A stretch of DNA of 25,207 bases. Source: JAPUDQ01 sp964462335. GTDB taxonomy: Bacteria; Patescibacteriota; Saccharimonadia; Saccharimonadales; Saccharimonadaceae. Positions 1-5,895 of this stretch are shown piece by piece. The notes beneath the pieces were generated by a model that worked only from the letters and a program-made list of their open reading frames with translations, was not told the origin of the DNA and searched no databases. The position numbers were made by a program, and so were the translations under genes. Numbering within the stretch: position 1 is the first letter of the stretch; the number at the start of each line of letters is the position of its first letter. The stretch is taken from positions 1-25,207 of the forward strand of contig CAYWYG010000012.1 of assembly GCA_964462335.1 (NCBI GenBank). Direction: 5' to 3'.

Positions 1-175
1 CCGTGGCATCGAGGAGACGGCCCTGGAAGTTGAGGGTGGTGGGGGCGGCGTGAGCGGGGTGGACGCCTATAATCCAGAAAATGCCAAACACCGCACATAG
101 TGCGGCAAACGCGCCAACCACGATCTGGCGGTATGGCAGAAAACGAACGCTGGCGTGACGCTCTCGATATATCAT
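1..175 (-). CDS. Exported surface protein, N-terminal part only (runs off the left edge)
   Basis: Reading the minus strand from the ATG at 175 gives about 58 residues before the window ends. Seen: a short charged N-terminus (MIYRERHASVRF), one hydrophobic segment at roughly residues 17-37, and an AHA-A site that would suit signal peptidase I, followed by APTTLNFQGRLLDAT. From family knowledge, a signal peptide followed directly by an NFQGRL-type motif is common at the start of large exported proteins in Saccharibacteria and other CPR bacteria, often ahead of repeated or fibre-like domains. The body of the protein is outside the window, so its function cannot be given. No Shine-Dalgarno sequence lies at the normal distance from this ATG. 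It is divergent from the gene starting at 329. Confidence 0.7.
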   Translation of the reverse strand, partial: MIYRERHASVRFLPYRQIVVGAFAALCAVFGIFWIIGVHPAHAAPTTLNFQGRLLDAT

Positions 176-328
176 AGTAGTTTTTAAGTGTTTGTTTGTC
201 TCTCCACTCCCTCGCCGAGTAGAATCAACATATTCATCATAGACCCGCCGCAAATAAAACTCAAGCTTTTTTTCGTAAAATGTAGTACAATAACTCTCAA
301 GGTTACTAATACTAAAAGTGAGGGAGAT

Positions 329-889
329 ATGGATCTACGATCACAACAACGCGTTTATGCGCAACCACGTGTTGAAAATGTCGCTCCGGCAGGTACGACA
401 CCAGCAACAGGCTTTGAAAACATCGTACAAAGAGACGATAAGAAACGACCGCTTAAGAAACCTATTGTCTACGGAGTTGCTGCCGTACTCGCACTAAGTG
501 TCCTTGGCCTCGCCGTCAAAGGCGCAACCAGCCTCGCAGATGGAGGCGTACTAGGTGTCTCAACGTCCGGCCCATCTGTCTCTCAAGACAAATATCAGGC
601 TTTATTCCTCACCAACGGTCAGGTATATTTTGGCAAGGTCATCAGTATGAACAGCGAAACGGTCACATTGCGCGACATCTATTACCTGCAGCAGAACGTC
701 CAGTCTGGTACCGACGCAAAGAATACTGCTCAGCAGAGCCAATTACAGCTTACCAAACTAGGCGGTGAACTGCATGGTCCAGAAGATGTGATGTACATCG
801 AGCGCAGCCAAGTTCTCTTTTGGGAGAATCTCAAAAACGATAGTCAGGTCGTGAAGAAGATCCAGGAAGCCAAATCACAGAAACAATAG
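329..889 (+). CDS. Single-pass membrane protein of unknown function, CPR type
   Basis: A 186-aa protein. The open frame extends upstream to 188, but the ATG at 329 is chosen because GAGGGAGAT sits directly before it as a Shine-Dalgarno sequence and because the upstream residues look non-coding. Seen: a polar, Pro/Thr-rich cytoplasmic N-terminus (residues 1-45), one membrane helix at about 46-64, then an external domain starting near residue 85 (YQALFLTNGQVYFGKV) and ending in a conserved-looking segment (ELHGPEDVMYIERSQVLFWE). I recognise this last arrangement as one that recurs in hypothetical proteins of CPR genomes, but no function is known to me. A possible -10 box (TACAAT, 286-291) lies upstream. 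The gene ends just before a strong hairpin terminator and appears monocistronic. Confidence 0.85.
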   Translation: MDLRSQQRVYAQPRVENVAPAGTTPATGFENIVQRDDKKRPLKKPIVYGVAAVLALSVLGLAVKGATSLADGGVLGVSTSGPSVSQDKYQALFLTNGQVYFGKVISMNSETVTLRDIYYLQQNVQSGTDAKNTAQQSQLQLTKLGGELHGPEDVMYIERSQVLFWENLKNDSQVVKKIQEAKSQKQ

Positions 890-899
890 CTCCCGCTAG

Positions 900-938
900 A
901 CAATAAAAAACCGGCCTATACAGCCGGTTTTTTATTGT
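900..938 (+). terminator. Rho-independent terminator after the 186-aa membrane protein gene
   Basis: A perfect 16-bp inverted repeat (900-915 with 923-938) encloses a 7-nt loop. The GC-rich core is CCGGC/GCCGG, flanked by an A-tract on the left and a T-tract on the right, so it can work in both directions. It starts 10 nt after the TAG stop at 887-889. Confidence 0.93.
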
Positions 939-1013
939 CCGATGCTCATCATCCCTATCTGTTATATATCAATTATACTCGTTTCATGATATATACGTAA
1001 GCATAAGCGGATA

Positions 1014-1042
1014 TTGACATAAAAAACGATGTATGATACTAT
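1014..1042 (+). promoter_or_regulatory. Strong sigma70-type promoter with extended -10, leaderless
   Basis: TTGACA (1014-1019), a 17-bp spacer and TACTAT (1037-1042), with TG at 1034-1035 making an extended -10. Transcription would start near 1049, which is the A of the ATG of the 42-aa gene, so the message should have no 5' leader. It is the closest match to consensus in the window. Confidence 0.85.
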
Positions 1043-1048
1043 GAGTGT

Positions 1049-1177
1049 ATGGCTACCACCACTTCTACCAGTACAGGTAACCATAGCACTAAGACAGAAC
1101 TTGAAAAGTTCACGCTTCACTTCGAGCTAACTCCTCGTGAGAACACTCGCCGTAAGCAATCGGCTCGCATCAATTAG
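1049..1177 (+). CDS. Small protein of 42 residues, unknown function, leaderless gene
   Basis: The frame ATG 1049 to TAG 1175-1177 encodes 42 residues: a Thr/Ser-rich start (MATTTSTSTGNHSTKTELEK), a middle segment FTLHFELTPRENT and a basic end (RRKQSARIN). No membrane segment, cysteine or recognised domain is visible. The case that it is real comes from its frame: a near-consensus promoter whose predicted start coincides with the ATG, and a perfect 13-bp hairpin with a T-run 13 nt after the stop. Together these define a transcript of about 180 nt containing this reading frame and nothing else. The alternative is a small non-coding RNA that happens to contain a short frame. I do not recognise a family. 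Confidence 0.65.
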   Translation: MATTTSTSTGNHSTKTELEKFTLHFELTPRENTRRKQSARIN

Positions 1178-1190
1178 AGCCGCCTGTACC

Positions 1191-1227
1191 CATAACCACC
1201 TCTAATTTATAGAGGTGGTTATGTTTT
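1191..1227 (+). terminator. Rho-independent terminator of the 42-aa gene
   Basis: A perfect 13-bp stem (1191-1203 with 1211-1223; CATAACCACCTCT and its complement) has a 7-nt AT-only loop and is followed by TTTT. Because the right arm covers 1211-1223, an upstream start at 1215 or 1221 for the next gene would lie inside this hairpin, which argues for the start at 1290. Confidence 0.9.
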
Positions 1228-1289
1228 ACCCACACAAATTCACTACTTTTCCACTAGTGTTTTTAATAGCTGTATGTCAATATATAGTC

Positions 1290-1700
1290 ATGGTATGCCT
1301 TTTCTGCCACCACGATACAACCCGCGTCGTAAACTCTCGCCATCACTCGGCTGAATCTCGGGTATGGCGACGTCGTCGATGCGAAACTTGTCAGGCGGTA
1401 TTTACTACCTACGAAGCCGTCACCGACACGGCGCTTCCGCTCGTAGAATCAGACCACACCTCACAATTTAGCCGCGCGCGACTGATGATATCGCTCTATC
1501 ATGAATTACCCGAGAGCCCGACACGAGCCGATACGGCGTTGGCGCTTGCCGATACAACTACACAGATGCTACTTGCCGCTCTTCCTGACCGTCTCACGCC
1601 GCGAGTAATCGCCTGTTATGCTCATCGCGCCATAACTGCCTACGATCGGACAGCGGGGATGCACTATGGTCTGCGTCATGGCCTGCTCACTACTCTATAG
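1290..1700 (+). CDS. NrdR-like zinc-ribbon / ATP-cone protein, divergent
   Basis: 136 aa from the ATG at 1290. The N-terminus MVCLFCHHDTTRVVNSR, a short spacer, then RRRRCETCQAVFTTYE matches the NrdR zinc ribbon, with cysteines at 3, 6, 31 and 34 and the RRRR and FTTYE signatures in the usual places. NrdR represses ribonucleotide reductase genes and senses ATP/dATP through a C-terminal ATP-cone. Here the remainder (about residues 46-130) has the length and helical look of an ATP-cone, but the usual KRDGR-type nucleotide-binding motif is absent (LVESDHTSQF in its place), and the end (AYDRTAGMHYGLRHG) only loosely resembles the family's AYVRFASVYR. The protein is also slightly shorter than typical NrdR (about 150 aa). 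No RNR gene is in view. The start was chosen from the family N-terminus and because earlier ATGs fall in the terminator. The stop abuts the stop of the convergent glycosyltransferase gene. Confidence 0.75.
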   Translation: MVCLFCHHDTTRVVNSRHHSAESRVWRRRRCETCQAVFTTYEAVTDTALPLVESDHTSQFSRARLMISLYHELPESPTRADTALALADTTTQMLLAALPDRLTPRVIACYAHRAITAYDRTAGMHYGLRHGLLTTL

Positions 1701-3317
1701 CAATGCTTTGCCTTCGGCATTGACGACCGCTTTGTCAGTGACATCAAATCGTTCAAGATACCTACCCAGGAGGAGCCGCGCCTGTGAGTTGATCGCTGCG
1801 AGCGACCCATACACAATACTAATTACTGGCATCAAGACCCACTGTAGTAATAGCCATAGGCTACGACGACGCCTATACCGTGCTGGTCGCGGAGGCAAGA
1901 TCTTAAACGAGATAAATATCGACGCAAACAAACCCATCATTGCAATGCGCTGTATGGAGCTTACAATCTCTGGTAATTGATGTGCGACGACACTCCGCGC
2001 TGACTCAGCGTTGATCAATAATGGACCAAACGCGCCGAACGTTACGATAATTGCCGATGACGCCCAACTGATATGCCCGTCCAATAATATCCCGAGTTTT
2101 ACGAGACTATCACCAAATGGTACAGTACGATCGCGTCGCAATATCCGCGTCGCCACATACGCGACATCTGACGCACCATATGCCCAACGGCGGACTTGAA
2201 CGAACTGTGCAATAAGTGTTTTTCTAAGCGTATCTGATAACACTGCATCTTGATAAATAGGAATAAACAGTGGCACAACCTGATACTCGCCATCAAAGTG
2301 GAAGTAACTCCGCCAAAATTGATGACCATCCTCAACGATTGTACGGGTACTCCAAAACTTCATATCGATCAAAGGCGCAAGCCCCTGAGAGTGAGACGCA
2401 AAATTACGCAATAGATGCTGCCGCTGGCTAACAACGAGATTCCAGAATGAGTTACCGGTGGCAACTACCCGCATCGGTGCGGGGACATCCCAAATATTGT
2501 TTAAAAACAGCGTCATCGGCTGGAAAGCCGCATGATACGGATCTGGGTGAACAATATATTCGTAGGTGAGATATGAGAAATAGAGAGGATGCGGTCGGTT
2601 ATCACTGTCAAGCGTCGTCACAATCACACGATGCGGGTCGATATGATGCGCCTCGACATAGTGCTGCAATGCAAAGCCTGCGAAGGTAATGTTTGCCCCT
2701 TTACCGGGTACTTCATTGGGCAAATCTTTGGGATGTTTGACGATGAGAAAATCTTTAAAACGTGATCCATACCGTTTTTGAAGGTGTTTCGCTGTCTGTT
2801 CAACCTGCACTCCGCCGCGCTCCTCGTACGCGATCATAAGGATCATATGAGAGAGATCGTACTCACTGTCGATCACCGACTGCACAGTCGGCTCCAGTAC
2901 GTCAATACTCTCGTTGTACGTCGCGATGATGACCGCATTGTATACTTCCGATGGTTTAAAATTGTCAGGTCTCTCCATCGTTCGCTCAAGATTACGTCGG
3001 TGAAGTAGCGGCATAGCATGGCCACGTGTCGTAAGTGCGTCGTGTATATCCTCGCAATCCGCCAAACGACTTGCCCAATCTATCTTTTCCGCTTGGCGTA
3101 ACAAACGATAGCCTTTGATAACACGGCCAGAAATCGCCAATGATCTCACGAAAAATGAGATAATGTAAAGCAGCACAAAGATGGATGCCAGCAACGAGCT
3201 AAAAAAACTGAGGAAAAACGGAGCAGTGATCATGGTCGCACTTATTGCGCCAGGTACAATCTCAAAAAAACGATAGAGCGGTCTACGCCGGCCAAGAGGA
3301 ATCTCTATATCTGTCAT
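1695..3317 (-). CDS. Membrane family-2 glycosyltransferase (processive type)
   Basis: 540 aa from the ATG at 3317. This start has AGGGG at a good distance; the frame extends to 3344 but would overlap the upstream gene. Seen: two N-terminal membrane helices (about 23-60), then a GT-A core with AVIIATYNE (128-136), the metal-binding DSD in TLDSDN (237-239), ED at 329-330 as the likely catalytic base region, and QVRRW (374-378), which matches the Q-x-x-R-W motif of processive family-2 transferases such as cellulose and hyaluronan synthases. Several C-terminal helices follow (about 408-435, 455-475, 487-510). It probably polymerises or transfers sugars at the inner face of the membrane for a surface polysaccharide; the substrate is not visible. 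It follows the 124-aa membrane protein gene by 7 nt, so the two are probably one transcript. Confidence 0.88.
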   Translation of the reverse strand: MTDIEIPLGRRRPLYRFFEIVPGAISATMITAPFFLSFFSSLLASIFVLLYIISFFVRSLAISGRVIKGYRLLRQAEKIDWASRLADCEDIHDALTTRGHAMPLLHRRNLERTMERPDNFKPSEVYNAVIIATYNESIDVLEPTVQSVIDSEYDLSHMILMIAYEERGGVQVEQTAKHLQKRYGSRFKDFLIVKHPKDLPNEVPGKGANITFAGFALQHYVEAHHIDPHRVIVTTLDSDNRPHPLYFSYLTYEYIVHPDPYHAAFQPMTLFLNNIWDVPAPMRVVATGNSFWNLVVSQRQHLLRNFASHSQGLAPLIDMKFWSTRTIVEDGHQFWRSYFHFDGEYQVVPLFIPIYQDAVLSDTLRKTLIAQFVQVRRWAYGASDVAYVATRILRRDRTVPFGDSLVKLGILLDGHISWASSAIIVTFGAFGPLLINAESARSVVAHQLPEIVSSIQRIAMMGLFASIFISFKILPPRPARYRRRRSLWLLLQWVLMPVISIVYGSLAAINSQARLLLGRYLERFDVTDKAVVNAEGKALL

Positions 3318-3324
3318 ATGGCCC

Positions 3325-3699
3325 CTACTGCGTAAGCGAAACAACTCTTATGATTGCAACGAAGTAGACAAAGGCAACCCCTAATATAACTGAGCCCAGC
3401 GCTGCAAAACCAAGTGCAAACACGCGCCCTTTCAGCTGATATAGACGAGCACTGATCAAAAAATGACCCGCAAATACAACCAGTGCAAACACAACATAGC
3501 TACTCAGCTCGTACCACTGATCAAGGGTGTAATTCTTCGCGTCAAACCGTGAATATTTGACAGGAATGCGTAATTCACTGGGTTGGATTGTCATAAGCGC
3601 TGTCACGATCATCGTTATGACAATAAGCACCATCACAACAAGAGAAAACAGATATCCTCTATCGGCAAGAAGCGCCTTGAGATGCAGACGTTGTATCAT
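3325..3699 (-). CDS. Small membrane protein with three helices, partner of the glycosyltransferase
   Basis: 124 aa. Seen: membrane helices at about residues 15-37, 67-86 and 94-120, with an extracytoplasmic-looking loop between the first two (PSELRIPVKYSRFDAKNYTL). I do not recognise a named family. Its stop codon TAG overlaps the Shine-Dalgarno sequence of the glycosyltransferase gene, so translation of the two is probably coupled and a role in the same polysaccharide or glycolipid step is likely, though that is inference from position. The ATG at 3699 lies only 11 nt downstream of a perfect TATAAT, so the leader is very short and has no Shine-Dalgarno sequence. Confidence 0.8.
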   Translation of the reverse strand: MIQRLHLKALLADRGYLFSLVVMVLIVITMIVTALMTIQPSELRIPVKYSRFDAKNYTLDQWYELSSYVVFALVVFAGHFLISARLYQLKGRVFALGFAALGSVILGVAFVYFVAIIRVVSLTQ

Positions 3700-3710
3700 C
3701 GCTAAAAACT

Positions 3711-3716
3711 ATTATA
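3711..3716 (-). promoter_or_regulatory. -10 box (TATAAT) for the membrane protein / glycosyltransferase pair
   Basis: A perfect TATAAT on the minus strand, between the CCA end of tRNA-Gly (3724) and the ATG at 3699. No good -35 is visible; the -35 region would lie inside the tRNA gene. It predicts a 5' leader of about 4-5 nt. Confidence 0.5.
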
Positions 3717-3723
3717 CCTCATA

Positions 3724-3797
3724 TGGTGCGGGTAGAGAGAATTGAACTCTCGCTTCAACCTTGGGAAGGTCACGTCCTACCACTGAACTATACCCGC
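3724..3797 (-). tRNA. tRNA-Gly (anticodon CCC)
   Basis: On the minus strand it folds as a full cloverleaf: acceptor GCGGGTA/TACCCGC, D arm GTTC/GGAC, anticodon stem TGACC/GGTTG with the 7-nt loop TTCCCAA, and T arm GAGAG/CTCTC with loop TTCAATT. The discriminator is A and the CCA is encoded (3724-3726). U33 is followed by CCC, so it reads GGG. It lies 9 nt downstream of tRNA-Thr, probably in one precursor. Confidence 0.95.
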
Positions 3798-3806
3798 ATT
3801 GTGACC

Positions 3807-3882
3807 TGGAGCCGTTGACAGGGATTGAACCTGCGACCTGCTCGTTACGAATGAGCTGCTCTACCAACTGAGCTACAACGGC
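3807..3882 (-). tRNA. tRNA-Thr (anticodon CGU)
   Basis: On the minus strand: acceptor GCCGTTG/CAACGGC, D arm GCTC/GAGC, anticodon loop TTCGTAA, T arm GCAGG/CCTGT with loop TTCAATC, discriminator U and encoded CCA (3807-3809). The anticodon stem GCTCA/CGAGC has an A-C mismatch at the pair next to the loop (31-39), where the common form of this tRNA has an A-U pair. It reads ACG. Confidence 0.94.
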
Positions 3883-3891
3883 ACTTGAGAT

Positions 3892-3897
3892 ATTATA
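3892..3897 (-). promoter_or_regulatory. -10 box (TATAAT) for the tRNA-Thr/tRNA-Gly transcript
   Basis: A perfect TATAAT on the minus strand, 9 nt before the mature 5' end of tRNA-Thr, so the precursor would begin only about 3 nt upstream of the tRNA. No convincing -35 is seen at 16-18 nt. Confidence 0.6.
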
Positions 3898-3988
3898 CCG
3901 ACTTCTTCCCTGTTGCGGAAGGGGTTGAAATTTGTTACTATTACGTAAGTCTTTTGTGACCAGCAACGAAAGATCACTCAAAAAATAC

Positions 3989-4017
3989 TTGTCTACAAGA
4001 TTTTTGTTTGATAAGAC
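3989..4017 (+). promoter_or_regulatory. Probable promoter of tRNA-Asp
   Basis: TTGTCT (3989-3994), a 17-bp spacer and TAAGAC (4012-4017), preceded by TGA so that the -10 is of extended type. The expected start is near 4024, about 18 nt before the tRNA. The match is moderate. Confidence 0.45.
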
Positions 4018-4041
4018 AGCTGCTATCCAGCTGAGAGATAC

Positions 4042-4119
4042 GGGCTCGTAGTGAAGCTGGCCTATCACGCCTCCCTGTCACGGAGGAGATCGCCGGTTCG
4101 AATCCGGTCGGGCCCGCCA
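4042..4119 (+). tRNA. tRNA-Asp (anticodon GUC)
   Basis: Acceptor GGGCTCG/CGGGCCC (one G-U pair), anticodon stem CCTCC/GGAGG with loop CTGTCAC, T arm GCCGG/CCGGT with loop TTCGAAT, discriminator G and encoded CCA (4117-4119). All signature positions of a bacterial tRNA-Asp are present. It is divergent from the tRNA-Thr unit and followed at once by a terminator. Confidence 0.96.
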
Positions 4120-4155
4120 CGAAACATACTCACATCCAACGGTGAGTATTTTTCG
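4120..4155 (+). terminator. Terminator after tRNA-Asp, probably bidirectional
   Basis: Stem ATACTCAC/GTGAGTAT (4126-4133 with 4142-4149) with an 8-nt loop, extended beyond a C-T mismatch by CGAAA/TTTCG, and followed by a T-run (4149-4153). It begins right after the CCA of tRNA-Asp. The convergent foldase gene stops at 4174, so the same hairpin probably ends that transcript too. Confidence 0.87.
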
Positions 4156-4173
4156 TATACGACCTTTAGACGA

Positions 4174-5226
4174 TCACTGGTTGATTTGAGAGATGCGGAT
4201 ATACTCTTTGATCTTTCCAGCTTTTTTCACCGCAGCCAGCCGAGCGTCAAATTCACGAAGTGTTATCTTTATAAATTGAAATTTAACTGATTGATCATTT
4301 TTTGATGTAAGTTTTGCAACATAATATCCATCTGTTCCGTAGAGCAACTCTGTAATTTGTCCTGGCTGGAGAGTGCTGACTTTTGCAATAACACCGTTGC
4401 TATCGAGGGTCTTGAGCGGTACATCGCCACTGTCGCCGCCGTTGATTCGACTTGCTTCATCATCTGATTCAGCCTTCGCGATCGCGCCAAAGTCAGCACC
4501 TGGCACACGCAGGGCGGCGAGAACCCGATCGGCTTTCTGCTTTGCGGCAGTGTCAACTGCATAGGCAGCTTTACGCTTCAATAGCTCAGCTCTCACAATG
4601 GTCCTATAATCATCCATCGACCAGTCATAAAATGCATTGAGAACGGTCTTTTCGTACGTTGTTTCGCTTACTTTCTTACTTGCAAGGTCTTTTCGTATAA
4701 AATCATTGACCTCGACATCAGTCACTGCAACCTTTGCTTCCTTCGCAAGCTTCGACGCATACGCATCTCGTATGGCGTTATCAAGTTCGACCCGCTTGCG
4801 ATACTCCACTTCTTTCTTGCCGTCAGCCGTCTCAGGATTAAGATTATTCTGGTCTATTAGGTAATGGATGCTGCTCCTAAAGCGTTTCAAATACATGCTA
4901 TAGGACACCGCCTCTCCATCAACCGACGCGACAGGGAGAGGCAAAAGCTGCGTCATACGATAGATAAATTGACTGCTATTTTGAAATATATACAGCTGCG
5001 ACCATAGCAATAATCCAGCGATGATGATGGTGGCAAAAACAATTATGACTGAGTTGATCACCAGTTTGTGGCGCGAATATTGCACGGGGTATTTGAAGCG
5101 TCGACCGCCTGCAAGGATATTCTCGCGGTGCTCCGCAACGGTTTCATTCGTAATAGTCCCGCTCAATTCGGGTACGGATTTGCGACGGCGTACTTTGTGA
5201 ATAATTCTTTTAATTCGTTTCTTCAT
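4174..5226 (-). CDS. Membrane-anchored parvulin-type peptidyl-prolyl isomerase / foldase (SurA/PrsA-like)
   Basis: 350 aa from the ATG at 5226. The frame runs on to 5376, but that extension lies over the upstream gene; GGGGAAC precedes this ATG. Seen: a basic cytoplasmic tail (MKKRIKRIIHKVRRRK), one membrane helix at about 55-77, a helical chaperone-like part at about 100-225 (VDGEAVSYSMYLKRF, as in SurA N-terminal domains), and a parvulin-like domain at about 225-325 (FGAIAKAESDD, GGDSGDVPL, LLYGTDGYYVAKL). The GGDSG segment stands where the family usually has GGDLG. It should act outside the membrane, helping exported proteins fold, plausibly including the many exported proteins coded nearby. 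It overlaps the PH-domain gene by 17 nt, so the two are cotranscribed. Confidence 0.85.
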   Translation of the reverse strand: MKKRIKRIIHKVRRRKSVPELSGTITNETVAEHRENILAGGRRFKYPVQYSRHKLVINSVIIVFATIIIAGLLLWSQLYIFQNSSQFIYRMTQLLPLPVASVDGEAVSYSMYLKRFRSSIHYLIDQNNLNPETADGKKEVEYRKRVELDNAIRDAYASKLAKEAKVAVTDVEVNDFIRKDLASKKVSETTYEKTVLNAFYDWSMDDYRTIVRAELLKRKAAYAVDTAAKQKADRVLAALRVPGADFGAIAKAESDDEASRINGGDSGDVPLKTLDSNGVIAKVSTLQPGQITELLYGTDGYYVAKLTSKNDQSVKFQFIKITLREFDARLAAVKKAGKIKEYIRISQINQ

Positions 5227-5752
5227 CGAGTTCCCCACCCCCGTGTGCGGCACGCACCGCTGCCTGAAGTTTCGTATGTATCTCGCTTGGATGATGAATT
5301 TTATCGAGCACGAGATCTCCGACGTAGGTTTGCACCACGATCGTACCATATCCAAGTACGTCAGCAGTAAACCCATCTATAGTATAGCTGATATTCTGAA
5401 TTTTCGTGAGACCTAGATCAATCACCTTCTTGCCGAAAAACGTATTTTGCGTAAGTTGACGAAGTCGTAAATTTGTCACAATAAACACGCTGAAATACCA
5501 CCCCATGAATTGATATAAGAACAGCAGTATTCCGACAAGCAAACCGATGAGCGACAAAATGAGTAGATGAACGGGGTCTTGCCACCAAAGTGGTAGCTGT
5601 TGGTATGGGACGAGCGGAATGATAAGTGACGGCAACGACATGACAAGAAAAGGGATGAGAAGAAGATAGAATCCTTTACGCATCGCGATGATATGACGAC
5701 GAAAGACAAAAAGTATCTCCTCATCATCATGCTGCCCCTCAAATCGATTCAT
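5210..5752 (-). CDS. Membrane protein with bacterial PH domain (YdbS/DUF304-like)
   Basis: 180 aa from the ATG at 5752; a GTG at 5758 would add two residues. Seen: a cytoplasmic start with EEILFVFRRH, two hydrophobic helical segments (about 26-48 and 60-90), then a beta-rich domain (FIVTNLRLRQLTQNTFFGKKVIDLGLTKIQNI is the region) with the VTNLRL and LxKIQN pattern of bacterial pleckstrin-homology domains of the YdbS type. The function of these domains is poorly known. The end overlaps the start of the foldase gene by 17 nt. TATACT (5761-5766) lies 8 nt before the ATG, so the message is probably leaderless. Confidence 0.82.
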   Translation of the reverse strand: MNRFEGQHDDEEILFVFRRHIIAMRKGFYLLLIPFLVMSLPSLIIPLVPYQQLPLWWQDPVHLLILSLIGLLVGILLFLYQFMGWYFSVFIVTNLRLRQLTQNTFFGKKVIDLGLTKIQNISYTIDGFTADVLGYGTIVVQTYVGDLVLDKIHHPSEIHTKLQAAVRAAHGGGELDEETN

Positions 5753-5760
5753 ACTCACCT

Positions 5761-5766
5761 AGTATA
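5761..5766 (-). promoter_or_regulatory. -10 box (TATACT) for the PH-domain / foldase operon
   Basis: TATACT on the minus strand 8 nt before the ATG at 5752; predicted transcription starts within 1-2 nt of the ATG. TTTATA (5784-5789) at a 17-bp distance is a fair -35. The same short interval must also hold the divergent tRNA-Arg promoter; TATAAA/TAAAAT at 5784-5791 on the plus strand is its likely -10. Confidence 0.55.
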
Positions 5767-5817
5767 CCGTATAGTGTATTTCGTATAAAATAGGAGATGG
5801 ATACATCACAAAACGAC

Positions 5818-5892
5818 GTCCCTGTAGTTCAACGGATAGAATAACTCCGTCCTAAGGAGCAGATATAGGTTCGATTCCTGTCAGGGATACCA
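5818..5892 (+). tRNA. tRNA-Arg (anticodon CCU)
   Basis: Acceptor GTCCCTG/CAGGGAT, anticodon loop GTCCTAA with U33 and CCU, T arm ATAGG/CCTGT with loop TTCGATT, discriminator A and encoded CCA (5890-5892). It reads AGG. There are two oddities: a G-U pair at 1-72 and an A-C mismatch at the outer pair of the anticodon stem (27-43). The D arm, GTTC with GAAT, is weak. The 3' end lies 3 nt from the stop of the convergent ndk gene, with no terminator between. Confidence 0.9.
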
Positions 5893-5895
5893 TCA

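Noticed and set aside
188..328. N-terminal extension of the 186-aa membrane protein to a start at 188
   Set aside because: The extra residues look like translated promoter DNA, and the ATG at 329 has a good Shine-Dalgarno sequence.
1215..1289. 25-residue N-terminal extension of the NrdR-like protein
   Set aside because: It starts inside a terminator hairpin and the family N-terminus (MxCxFC) begins at 1290.
3712..4068. 118-aa minus-strand reading frame
   Set aside because: It is an in-frame translation across the tRNA-Gly and tRNA-Thr genes; no protein evidence.
5227..5376. 50-residue extension of the foldase upstream of 5226
   Set aside because: It lies over the PH-domain gene in another frame and precedes the typical basic tail and membrane helix.
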